This document shows positions 41,700 through 49,524 of a stretch of 64,000 nucleotides of DNA, one piece after another; positions within the stretch are counted from its first letter, which is position 1, and each line of letters opens with the position of its first letter. The DNA is from an uncultured Clostridia bacterium. GTDB lineage: Bacteria > Bacillota > Clostridia > Christensenellales > Aristaeellaceae. The notes under the pieces are model-generated. The model was not told the origin of the DNA, made no database searches, and saw nothing but the letters and a program-made list of their open reading frames with translations. The position numbers and the translations under genes were made by a program. The stretch spans positions 1 to 64,000 of the forward strand of contig CAKTXZ010000014.1 of NCBI GenBank assembly GCA_934632155.1. The letters run 5' to 3'.

Positions 41700-43490
41700 A
41701 TGGCACAGGAGCTTAAAACGCGCGGCGAAATGGACGCCCGCTGGCAATGGCGGCTGGAGGATATTTTCGCCACGGAGGCTGATTTTGAGGCCGCCATGGC
41801 GCAGGCCAAGGACGATGTGGAAATGTACAGGGCATGGCAGGGCAAGGTCAAAAACGACCCCGAGCAGGCTGTGCGCGATTATTATGAAATGAACCTGCAT
41901 CTGGAGCGGCTGGCGGCCTATGCGCTGATGCACAAGGACGAGGATACCGGCGACGCTTCGCGTCAGGCGCGCGCGGCGCGGCTGGAGGCGCTGCTGGTCG
42001 CGGCCGAAAGCGCCGGCGCGTTCCTCAGCCCCGAGCTGCTGGCGCTGCCCGCCGAAAAGCTGGAGGCCATGCAGCGGGACGCGGACTTCGCCGAATACAG
42101 CGAATTTATCCGGCTGCTCATTCTGCAAAAGCCGCATACCCTGCCCGTTGAGCAGGAGGCGCTGCTGGCGGCGGCGGGCGAGGTGCTGGGCGCGCCCAGC
42201 GAGATTTTCGGCATGTTCGATAATGTGGACGTGCCCTTCCCCGCGGTAACCAACGACGAGGGCGAACAGGTGAAGCTGACCCACGGCAACTACGGCCCGC
42301 TCATCCGCAGCCAGAACCGCGCCGTGCGCAAGGAAGCCTTCGAGGCCATGATGGGCACGTTTGAAAAATTCTCCGCCACGGTGTCGGCCATCTACGCCGC
42401 TTCCGTCAAGGGCGACGTGTTCTCCGCCCGTGCGCGGCATTACGACTCCGCGCGGCAGGCGTCCCTCGCGCCGCACGAAATACCCGAGGCCGTGTATGAC
42501 AACCTGCTTTCCGAGGTGGACGCCGCGCTGCCCGCGCTGGCGGAATACCTGAAGCTGCGCAAGGAAAAGCTGGGCGTGGACGAACTGCACCTGTACGACC
42601 TGTACGTGCCCGTCGTGGGCGATTTTGACATGAAGATGTCCTATCCCGAGGCGTTCGAGCTGGTGTGCGAGGGGCTCGCGCCGCTGGGCGAGGAGTATAT
42701 CGCGCAGCTGCGCGCGGGCTATGCGGGCGGCTGGATCGACGTATATGAAAACAAATCCAAGCGCTCGGGCGCATATTCGTGGGGCTGCTACGGCTGCCAT
42801 CCCTATGTGCTGCTGAACCATACCGACGATCTGGGCGGGGCGATGACGCTGGCGCACGAGCTGGGGCACTCCATGCACTCCTTCTACAGCAACGGCGCGC
42901 AGCCCTTCGCCAAGGCGAATTATTCGCTCTTCGTGGCCGAGGTGGCCTCCACCTGCAACGAGGTGCTGCTCATGCGTCACCTGATGAATAAATACAAGGA
43001 CAATCCGAAGGCCGCGGCCTTTCTGGCCAACCAGCTCTTGGAGGAATTCCGCACCACCGTGTTCCGCCAGACGATGTTCGCCGCCTTTGAAAAAATCAGC
43101 CATGAGATGCATGAAAAGGGCGAGCCCCTGACCAGCGAAGCGCTGAACAAGGCGTATCTGGCGCTGAATGAAAAGTATTACGGCTCTGAATGCGTGGTGG
43201 ACGATATCATCCGGGTCGAATGGATGCGCATTCCGCACTTCTACCGCAATTTCTACGTGTACCAGTACGCGACGGGCTTTTCCGCGGCGGTCGCTATCGC
43301 CACGCGCATCCTCAACGAGGGCGAAAGCGCCGTGCGCGATTATAAGAAGTTCCTTTCCGCCGGCTGCTCCGTGCCGCCCATCGAGGCGCTGCGCTATGCG
43401 GGCGTGGACATGGAAAAGCCGGACGCCGTGCGCGCCGCGCTGCGCGTTTTTGCCGAAACGGTGGAGGAGCTGAAAAAACTGCTGCAATAA
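41700..43490 (+). CDS. pepF: Oligoendopeptidase F (M3B metallopeptidase)
   Basis: The 596-residue cytoplasmic zinc peptidase cleaves oligopeptides. The catalytic motif is LAHELGHSMHSFYS (about 383, HExxH with Glu386), and the third ligand Glu lies in VAEVASTCNEVLL about 25 residues on. The N-terminal PepF domain is present and the length matches the family (about 600). The start at 41700 follows CAGGAGG. It is divergent from argS. Confidence 0.95.
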   Translation: MAQELKTRGEMDARWQWRLEDIFATEADFEAAMAQAKDDVEMYRAWQGKVKNDPEQAVRDYYEMNLHLERLAAYALMHKDEDTGDASRQARAARLEALLVAAESAGAFLSPELLALPAEKLEAMQRDADFAEYSEFIRLLILQKPHTLPVEQEALLAAAGEVLGAPSEIFGMFDNVDVPFPAVTNDEGEQVKLTHGNYGPLIRSQNRAVRKEAFEAMMGTFEKFSATVSAIYAASVKGDVFSARARHYDSARQASLAPHEIPEAVYDNLLSEVDAALPALAEYLKLRKEKLGVDELHLYDLYVPVVGDFDMKMSYPEAFELVCEGLAPLGEEYIAQLRAGYAGGWIDVYENKSKRSGAYSWGCYGCHPYVLLNHTDDLGGAMTLAHELGHSMHSFYSNGAQPFAKANYSLFVAEVASTCNEVLLMRHLMNKYKDNPKAAAFLANQLLEEFRTTVFRQTMFAAFEKISHEMHEKGEPLTSEALNKAYLALNEKYYGSECVVDDIIRVEWMRIPHFYRNFYVYQYATGFSAAVAIATRILNEGESAVRDYKKFLSAGCSVPPIEALRYAGVDMEKPDAVRAALRVFAETVEELKKLLQ

Positions 43491-43557
43491 AATATAGAAC
43501 GTTTCCGGGCGGGGGCGCGCCCCCCGCGTCCGGGACGGAAGAAAGGAAGCGCTTTTC

Positions 43558-44475
43558 ATGCGTATTCATCAGCCGGCTTTTGAGACTCCCGGCAAAATGC
43601 TCAAGGGCAATATGCATACCCATACCACCCGCTCCGACGGCCAAAGCACCCCCTACGCTGCCATCCGCCAGTACGCCTCCATGGGCTTTGATTTCCTTTC
43701 GCTTACCGATCATCGCGTTTATAATGATCAGGATTTTGCCCCCGAGGCGGGCTTGCTGATTCTGCCCGGCATGGAGCTGGACGGCAACATGCCGGACGCG
43801 AAATGGCCCCGGGTGCATTGCGCCCATATCGTTTCCGTGGGCCCGCAGACGAACAACGGCTTTGCGCAGGATCAGCGCTTTGCATCCTGGAAGCTGAACC
43901 GCTGGGAGGATGCGCAGGAGATCGTCGATACCGTGAACCGGGCCGATAACCTGCCTATCTTCTGCCACCCCCAGTGGAGCGGCAACACTGCCGCCGAAAT
44001 CGCGGCGCTGAAGGATTTTTCCCTGATGGAGATTTGGAATTCGGGCTGCGCCATTGAAAATGAGCTGGATACCAACGCCGCCTATTGGGACGAGCTGCTG
44101 GAGCAGGGCCGGGTGATTTACGGTGTGGCCTCCGACGATACCCACCATCCCCAGCAGGCGGGCCGCGGCTTTGTGCGGGTGCGGGCGGAAAAGAACGCCG
44201 ATTCCATTCTGGACGCGCTGAAGCGCGGCGCGTTCTACGCCTCCTGCGGCCCCGAAATTTATGATTTCTATGTGGAGGACGATATCGCCGTGGTGATCTG
44301 TTCCCCGGCCAGCGCCATCCGCTTCCGCCATTTCCGCTGCCCCTATCCCCAGATAAAGGGTCAGGATATGACTGGCGCGCAGGTGAGAATTACCCCGGAT
44401 ACCAATTATATCCGCGTGGAAGTGACCGACGCTCAGGGCCGCACCGCCTGGAGTAACCCCATTTTCCTGAAATAA
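43558..44475 (+). CDS. PHP-domain metal-dependent phosphoesterase
   Basis: The 305-residue protein has an N-terminal PHP domain with NMHTHTTRSDG (HxH motif, about 19), SLTDHRVY (about 49), FCHPQW and a C-terminal VASDDTHHP cluster, which together bind the metals. An immunoglobulin-like C-terminal part (about 240-305) ends YIRVEVTDAQGRTAWSNPI, as in secreted or intracellular PHP phosphatases of the YciV/CehA kind. It lacks a signal peptide. The substrate is unknown. AAAGGAAG precedes the ATG. It is followed at 22 bp by a HIT hydrolase. Confidence 0.85.
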   Translation: MRIHQPAFETPGKMLKGNMHTHTTRSDGQSTPYAAIRQYASMGFDFLSLTDHRVYNDQDFAPEAGLLILPGMELDGNMPDAKWPRVHCAHIVSVGPQTNNGFAQDQRFASWKLNRWEDAQEIVDTVNRADNLPIFCHPQWSGNTAAEIAALKDFSLMEIWNSGCAIENELDTNAAYWDELLEQGRVIYGVASDDTHHPQQAGRGFVRVRAEKNADSILDALKRGAFYASCGPEIYDFYVEDDIAVVICSPASAIRFRHFRCPYPQIKGQDMTGAQVRITPDTNYIRVEVTDAQGRTAWSNPIFLK

Positions 44476-44497
44476 GCCGCTGAAAGGAGTATACGTT

Positions 44498-44839
44498 ATG
44501 CGCGATTGCCTGTTCTGCAAAATCATCGCGGGGGATATTCCCTCCGCCAAGGTCTACGAGGATGAATACTGCTATGCCTTCCGGGACATTCACCCGCAGG
44601 CGCCCACCCATGTGCTGGTGGTTTCCAAGGCGCACGTGGCGAACCTGAGCGAGGCCGCCGCGCTGCCCGACGGCACGCTGGCTGCCCTTCTGCGCGCCAT
44701 TCCCGCGATTGCCGGGCAGGAAGGGCTGGAAAACGGCTATCGTGTGGTCAGCAATTGCGGCGCGGACGCGTGCCAGAGCGTGCAGCACCTGCACTTTCAC
44801 ATTCTCGGCGGGCGCAAAATGGCGGACAGGATGGCGTAA
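44498..44839 (+). CDS. HIT-family nucleotide hydrolase (HinT-like)
   Basis: The 113-residue protein has the histidine-triad motif QHLHFHILGG near its C-terminus and the N-terminal CLFCKIIAGDIPS block with a zinc-type CxxC. HinT-like proteins hydrolyse purine nucleoside phosphoramidates. GAAAGGAG precedes the ATG. Its length and motif order match bacterial HinT closely. Confidence 0.93.
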   Translation: MRDCLFCKIIAGDIPSAKVYEDEYCYAFRDIHPQAPTHVLVVSKAHVANLSEAAALPDGTLAALLRAIPAIAGQEGLENGYRVVSNCGADACQSVQHLHFHILGGRKMADRMA

Positions 44840-44903
44840 ACGGTTTGCTTCGCGCCGTATCGGCGGTGAAAGTGTAAAAACATTTTGACCGTCCAAAAAG
44901 CTG

Positions 44904-44932
44904 TTGACGCTTTGACCGGAAAGCGTTATAAT
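44904..44932 (+). promoter_or_regulatory. Promoter of rpsU
   Basis: TTGACG (44904-44909) and TATAAT (44927-44932) with 17-bp spacing form a near-consensus promoter about 90 bp upstream of the GTG start. Confidence 0.85.
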
Positions 44933-45023
44933 ACACTCACGGTCGCCATCTGCCGTCCAAACGGCGAAGCGCTGCGCAGACAGCGCGGTTGTAAGGCGAG
45001 ATGTGCGAAGGGAGGGAAAACAA

Positions 45024-45197
45024 GTGTCTGAGGTTCATGTCAACAAAAACGAGTCCCTGGAAAGTGCTCTGAAGCGTTTTAAGCGTCAGTGCGCGCGCGC
45101 CGGGGTGCTGGCCGAGGTTCGTAAGCGCGAACACTACGAAAAGCCCAGCGTAAAGCGCAAGAAGAAGGCGGAAGCCGCCCGCAAGCGGAAGTATTGA
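45024..45197 (+). CDS. rpsU: 30S ribosomal protein S21
   Basis: The 57-residue basic protein of the small ribosomal subunit, located near the mRNA exit, carries the family opening VHVNKNESLESALKRFKRQ and ends in a lysine/arginine-rich tail. Translation starts at GTG 45024 with GGGAGGG upstream; the ATG at 45001 lacks a site. It has its own strong promoter and terminator and so forms a single-gene unit. Confidence 0.95.
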   Translation: MSEVHVNKNESLESALKRFKRQCARAGVLAEVRKREHYEKPSVKRKKKAEAARKRKY

Positions 45198-45210
45198 TCC
45201 GCCCTGCAAG

Positions 45211-45244
45211 AGCCGTCCGGGATATCCGGGCGGTTCTTTTTCAA
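45211..45244 (+). terminator. Rho-independent terminator of rpsU
   Basis: GCCGTCCGG-gatat-CCGGGCGGT with one G-U pair is followed by tcttttt, 13 bp after the rpsU stop. Confidence 0.8.
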
Positions 45245-45485
45245 ATCAAGGCGGTTTTTGCCCGATTCGGGCGCAGGCTTCGGGTCTGTGCGCCGGTTAT
45301 CGGCTGCGGGCGTCGGCTTCGCACGGTTCGCCGCTCAAAGCGCGCCGCTTGCCCGCGCCTTGTTCGCCCCAATGCCGGCTCGCTTCGTTCGGCTTGGCCG
45401 GGGCTTAAATGCGTTTCGCATAGTACGCGTTTTCATTTGGGAATCATATCGGTAAGCAGCCGAGAATGAAAAAAGGAACGATTGG

Positions 45486-45947
45486 ATGGAAATGAAGGAA
45501 AAAGAAAACGAAAAGGATGCGCGCCGCGTGCTTTTATCGGTCACGGGGCTGGCGAAAAATCAAGAGGCGGAGGACGAGGCCGTCCACCTGCTGACGACGG
45601 GCACGCTCTCCGGCCGGCCGGATGCGTGGCGGCTGGATTACGTGGAAACGCAGCCGGATAGTCAGGAAAGCGCCGTCACGCTGACGCTGGGCGGCGGCGT
45701 GGTGACCATGCAGCGCCGCGGCGATTTTGCCACCAGCATGGTTTTTGAAAAGGGCTGCCGCTTTGAGGGCAGCTACGATACGCCCTACGGCTCGCTGGAC
45801 ATGGGCGTTTTCCCGACGCTGGTGCGCTACTGTGTGGACGAGGAGGCCAACGGCGAGGTGAAGCTGAAATACCAGCTGGATCTGCAGGGGCAGTTCGCCG
45901 CCATGCATGAGCTGCGCATCCGCTTCTGTCCCGCCGGGAAGGCATGA
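45486..45947 (+). CDS. DUF1934 (YwiB-like) protein
   Basis: The 153-residue protein is in the DUF1934 family, a small calycin-like beta-barrel of unknown role often found beside argS in Firmicutes. Supporting pieces are DAWRLDYVETQPDSQESAVTL and FEGSYDTPYGSLDMGVFPT, then LKYQLDLQGQFAAMHELRI near the C-terminus. A GAACGA-type site precedes the ATG weakly. Its stop overlaps the start of the next gene (ATGA). Confidence 0.85.
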   Translation: MEMKEKENEKDARRVLLSVTGLAKNQEAEDEAVHLLTTGTLSGRPDAWRLDYVETQPDSQESAVTLTLGGGVVTMQRRGDFATSMVFEKGCRFEGSYDTPYGSLDMGVFPTLVRYCVDEEANGEVKLKYQLDLQGQFAAMHELRIRFCPAGKA

Positions 45948-46441
45948 GCCTGCTGGCGCTCTGGCGGCAGGAGCTGCGCCAAGTCGCGCCGCGCGGCTTT
46001 TTCCGCCGCGATACGGGCGAGCACCTGCTGGCCACCGATTATCCGCGCCAAAATGGAAACGCGCAGGAGATTACGGCGCGCATCACGGCGCTGGGCTACT
46101 GCGTAACGCCACGGGACGGGCTTTGCTTTCTGGATGCGACGCAGGCGCGCTTTGCGGCGCTGGACGGGGCGCTTGCCCTTCCGGCGGCCATACGCCCGAC
46201 GGACGAAGCGCTGCCGCTGTATGCGCTGGCGCTTCAGCTGACGCGGGAAGCCGTCCCGGTTTGCCTGCAGCCGGTGCATTGCCTGAATCAGGTGGTCAAG
46301 CGGCTGGAATACGCTTCGCCCGCGGCGCTGTACGCTTATCTGGCGCCGGAGGTCGCGCGGCTGCAGCGCCTGCGCCTCCCGTTGCCCGCGCTGGCGGGAA
46401 AAATGATCCTGTCCGCGCTTGCGACCCCGAAAGGAGACTGA
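45944..46441 (+). CDS. Unknown protein coupled to DUF1934
   Basis: The 165-residue protein is not recognised. It has no signal peptide, transmembrane segment or obvious catalytic motif. Composition is leucine- and alanine-rich with a mixed helical pattern; a possible winged-helix-like stretch is NAQEITARITALGYCVTP followed by a LCFLDAT strand. It overlaps DUF1934 by four bases and precedes an MBL hydrolase by six bases, so the three are probably one transcript. It is likely real because codon use is regular and a GAAAGGAG site for the next gene lies in its tail. Confidence 0.7.
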   Translation: MSLLALWRQELRQVAPRGFFRRDTGEHLLATDYPRQNGNAQEITARITALGYCVTPRDGLCFLDATQARFAALDGALALPAAIRPTDEALPLYALALQLTREAVPVCLQPVHCLNQVVKRLEYASPAALYAYLAPEVARLQRLRLPLPALAGKMILSALATPKGD

Positions 46442-46447
46442 AAAGAC

Positions 46448-47095
46448 ATGCTGATTACCTATCACGGGCATTCGGAATTTCTCATCGAGGGCGAAGGCGG
46501 CTTTTCGATCCTGACCGACCCATACGACGCGCAGGTCGGTTACCCCATGCGCGCATGGACGGTCGATGCGGTCACGGTATCGCACGCGCACGGCGACCAT
46601 AACGCTACGGAAAAGGCGCTGGGCGCGCCTGCGATTGTGGACGGCGCGGGCGTATGGCGGCTCAGCCCCGAAATAACGGTTACGGCCATTCCATCCTTTC
46701 ATGACGACCGGCAGGGCGCGCTGCGCGGCAAAAACCTGATGATGAAGCTTGAAATGGAGGGGCTGACCGTCGCGCATCTGGGCGATCTGGGCGAGGAGCT
46801 GTCGCCGGCGCAATGCGCGGCGCTGGGGCATGTGGATGTGCTGATGCTGCCCGTGGGCGGCTTTTACACCATCGACGCGCGCGCCGCGTGCCGCGTCGTC
46901 CGGGCGCTGAGCCCGGCAGTCGTGATTCCCATGCATTATAAAACCGCCGTCAACGCCGACTGGCCCATCGCCGACGAGCAGGCGTTCCTGCGCCTGATGG
47001 GCGCGGAACGCGTCGCGCCCATGCCGCTGCTGCGCGTTACCCGCGGCGATTTGAGCGAGCAGCCGCCGCTGGCGTTGCTGCTGCCGCAGGCTTAA
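46448..47095 (+). CDS. MBL-fold metal-dependent hydrolase (UlaG-like)
   Basis: The 215-residue metallo-beta-lactamase-fold protein has the HxHxDH motif as VSHAHGDHN (about 43), a downstream HLGDLGE (about 113) and PMHYKT (about 165). The simplified two-domain sheet resembles the UlaG/YtkL group, which includes lactonases and uncharacterised hydrolases. GAAAGGAG precedes the ATG. It ends the DUF1934 run and is followed by a terminator at 47281. Confidence 0.85.
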   Translation: MLITYHGHSEFLIEGEGGFSILTDPYDAQVGYPMRAWTVDAVTVSHAHGDHNATEKALGAPAIVDGAGVWRLSPEITVTAIPSFHDDRQGALRGKNLMMKLEMEGLTVAHLGDLGEELSPAQCAALGHVDVLMLPVGGFYTIDARAACRVVRALSPAVVIPMHYKTAVNADWPIADEQAFLRLMGAERVAPMPLLRVTRGDLSEQPPLALLLPQA

Positions 47096-47513
47096 AACCG
47101 GCAAAGCGGCCGTCCGTTGTCCACGCTGGTTTCGGGCGCAAAAAAAAGCTGTCGCACGGCTTGCGCGCGCTTGTTTATGCCTGCCGCAAATAGGGAGCGT
47201 CCATCCAAATCGCGCCTGCTACAAGCGAAACGGGCGCGACGGGCTGCTCCCAAGCCCCGCAGCCTTATCTGCGGGATTCAATGAAGGGCTTCCGCCCCTT
47301 CATTTTTGTTTTTTCAACGCGTGTAAGCCGCGATGGTCGTCCCATCGGCTGATATGCTGCGCGAAGCCCTTGCCGGCCGCCCCCATTTGTTCAGGGCGGG
47401 AAGGAAATTCTCCTCGCGCAGGCATAGCCGTGATCTGCCATACGCCTGCCGCCGTTTCACAAGCCCCACGCCTTCACGCGTTGGCATTCGGGACGTGGGC
47501 GCAAAGCGCCTGC
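47096..47513. other. Intergenic stretch with hairpins
   Basis: This 418-bp gap between convergent genes holds short hairpins (CCCGCAG-ccttat-CTGCGGG near 47257-47276) and the terminator at 47281, then low-complexity GC-rich sequence. No gene is supported. A short part resembles the dispersed repeat (ATGAAGGGC...TTTTG) without the full copy. Confidence 0.65.
47281..47314 (+). terminator. Terminator after the MBL gene
   Basis: ATGAAGGGC-ttcc-GCCCCTTCAT is followed by TTTTGTTTTTT. It lies about 185 bp past the MBL stop. Confidence 0.7.
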
Positions 47514-48266
47514 TTAGAGGCAGCGCTGCAGCGGAGCGATCGTATCCTGAATGATCTGCGCATCCCGCTGCAAAATGTCGCTGTCAAAGCGCATGGATGG
47601 GCCGGACACACTGACGGCGGCAAATACGCTGCCATCGGCGCGGAACAGCGGCACAGCCACGCAGCGAATGCCAAATTCATGCTCCATATCGTCCACCGCA
47701 TAGCCTTGCGCACGAATTTGCTCGATCTGCTTTTGCAGGGTGGCGCAGTCGGTAAGCGTATAATTGGTAAAGGGCTTTAGCCCCATGCTCAGCGCGGCCT
47801 GCTGCTCCGACGGGGGCATAAAGGCAAGCATCGCTTTGCCAAGGCCGGTGCAGTAAAGCGGCGCGCGTTCGCCCAGAATATTGCGGGTTTGCGAAACATG
47901 ATTAGGATAAGCCGAATCGATATACAGCACTTCGTTTTGATCCAGAATGCCGAAATAGCAAATCTCATCCGTCGTATCGGCAATGCGGGAAAGGTAGGGC
48001 TGCAGGATCTCGCGCAGCCCCATATGATGATTGACAATATAGCCCAGATGCAGCACCTGCAGCCCCAGGTGGTACTTGCTGGTCTTGGGGTCCTGCGTCA
48101 CATAGCCGCAGTGCTCAAAGGTACACAAAATATTAAATACCGTGCTTTTTTGCAGCCGCAGCATCTTGGAGATTTCGGAAACGCCAAGCTCGGGATGCAA
48201 ATCTGAAAAGCACTCCAATACGTTTATGGCTTTTACAAGCGACTTTACAATATATTTTTCATCCAT
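47514..48266 (-). CDS. IclR-family transcriptional regulator
   Basis: The 250-residue protein has the IclR N-terminal winged helix (about 8-60, AINVLECFSDLHPELGVSE and KSTVFNILCTFEHCGYV) and the C-terminal ligand domain with GLGKAMLAFM (about 148) and AAVSVSGPSMRF near the end. IclR proteins usually repress neighbouring catabolic operons and respond to small acids. The start at 48266 has only a weak GGTGGAAG site; longer readings lack one. It is divergent from the DapA-like lyase and transporter, the likely targets. Position and family make this the best candidate controller of the sialidase-fold locus. Confidence 0.9.
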   Translation of the reverse strand: MDEKYIVKSLVKAINVLECFSDLHPELGVSEISKMLRLQKSTVFNILCTFEHCGYVTQDPKTSKYHLGLQVLHLGYIVNHHMGLREILQPYLSRIADTTDEICYFGILDQNEVLYIDSAYPNHVSQTRNILGERAPLYCTGLGKAMLAFMPPSEQQAALSMGLKPFTNYTLTDCATLQKQIEQIRAQGYAVDDMEHEFGIRCVAVPLFRADGSVFAAVSVSGPSMRFDSDILQRDAQIIQDTIAPLQRCL

Positions 48267-48440
48267 GCCTGCGCTTCCACCCTTTACCAACATCGTTTTG
48301 CCGAAACTATACGATGACATTATATGCAATTTCTGCCCGTGTGTCAAACGACCGTTTCGGACAAAATAAGCGGATCGGGCAGTCGATACGGATAATGGAT
48401 AAACTGGGCAATGTTCAATTTGGCAAAATAAAAAAGGATA

Positions 48441-48469
48441 TTGACATATAGCATGACGTCGTGTATAAT
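48441..48469 (+). promoter_or_regulatory. Promoter of the IclR-controlled operon
   Basis: TTGACA (48441-48446) and TATAAT (48464-48469) are both consensus with 17-bp spacing. Such a strong promoter must be held down by a repressor if the operon is inducible. Confidence 0.85.
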
Positions 48470-48488
48470 GGGCATGTAAAAGAACGAT

Positions 48489-48505
48489 GTTCAACAATGA
48501 TGAAC
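48489..48505. promoter_or_regulatory. Candidate IclR operator
   Basis: GTTCA (48489-48493) and TGAAC (48501-48505) with a 7-bp spacer lie just downstream of the -10, where a repressor would block the start. GTTCA also recurs upstream near 48414. Confidence 0.45.
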
Positions 48506-48546
48506 GAATGCAGAACAAAAACAACGGCGGATGCATGGAGGAACGA

Positions 48547-49473
48547 ATGAAACACATTCGGCAAGGGATATACCCTACGATGATTACCACGTTTACAGCA
48601 GATAATCAGATAGACTATGCCGGCTTGGAGGCTTTGCTTCATTACTATGCCGCGTGCCGCTGCGACGGCATTTTTGCGTTATGTCTGTCCAGCGAGATTT
48701 TTCATTTATCCGATCGGGAAATGCGCCAGATGATGCGTTTTATTAGCGAGCACCGGCCTCAGGGCATGTCGCTGATTGCCTCCGCGCATACATCGGCCGA
48801 CGTGGAAACGGGTGTGCGTCAGCTTTCCGATATGCTGGAAAATGGCGCGGATGAGCCGGTCGTCATCCTCAATCGTCTGGCCATGGCAGATGAGCCGGAG
48901 GACGTTGTGCGTCGAAACGCCGAAAGACTGTTTCAGGCAATGCCGGATGTGACGTTTGGCATTTATGAATGCCCCTATCCCTATAAGCGTCTGGCGTCGG
49001 ACGAGCTGCTGCAATGGTTTGCCGGCACAGGCCGCATCGGCTTTTTGAAGGACACCTGCTGCGACGCGCAGCGCATTCGCCGCCGGCTGAAAATCACGGA
49101 GGGAACGGGCATGCAGCTGTTCAACGCCAATACTGCGACGCTGCTGCAATCCATGCGCGACGGCGGCTGCGGCTTCAGCGGCGTAATGGCGAACTTTCAT
49201 GCCGACCTGTATGCCGCGCTGTATCGGTACTATCTGAATAAGGATGAACGGGCGGATCGGCTGCAGGCCTTCCTCACGCTGGCCTCGCTGATGGAAACGC
49301 AGCTGTACCCCGTTTGCTGCAAGGATCATCTGAAATATCTGGGTATTCCGGCCACGCTGACCACGCGCTCCAAGAGCGCGGCGAATTGGAATGATACGCT
49401 GGCCGCGGGCGTGAAGGCGCTGAAGGCCATGGAGGACGAAATCCGCCGTGCGCTCCCTATCGAAGCCTGCTGA
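48547..49473 (+). CDS. DapA/NanA-superfamily lyase with altered GTTGE loop
   Basis: The 308-residue TIM-barrel aldolase keeps the Schiff-base lysine region (IGFLKDTCCD, about 169) and a tyrosine pair (YECPYPYKR, about 139), but the usual GTTGE oxyanion motif reads CLSSE (LCLSSEIFHL, about 44). Substrate use may thus differ from N-acetylneuraminate lyase or DHDPS. It leads the locus with an LplB-type transporter and two sialidase-fold proteins, which hints at cleavage of an ulosonic or 2-keto-3-deoxy acid. The start at 48547 follows GGAGGAA. No nanE or nanK gene is present in the window. Confidence 0.85.
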   Translation: MKHIRQGIYPTMITTFTADNQIDYAGLEALLHYYAACRCDGIFALCLSSEIFHLSDREMRQMMRFISEHRPQGMSLIASAHTSADVETGVRQLSDMLENGADEPVVILNRLAMADEPEDVVRRNAERLFQAMPDVTFGIYECPYPYKRLASDELLQWFAGTGRIGFLKDTCCDAQRIRRRLKITEGTGMQLFNANTATLLQSMRDGGCGFSGVMANFHADLYAALYRYYLNKDERADRLQAFLTLASLMETQLYPVCCKDHLKYLGIPATLTTRSKSAANWNDTLAAGVKALKAMEDEIRRALPIEAC

Positions 49474-49524
49474 GCGGAATCCATGCGGGCGACAAGCCTG
49501 TGAAAAATAAGGAGGAACAAGGAA

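Noticed and set aside
41553..43559. 668-codon minus-strand frame opposite pepF
   Set aside because: Shadow of a complete M3 peptidase with HExxH motif on the plus strand.
48547..49473. Calling this gene nanA (N-acetylneuraminate lyase)
   Set aside because: The GTTGE loop is replaced and the sialic-acid partner genes are absent, so the specific name is not justified.
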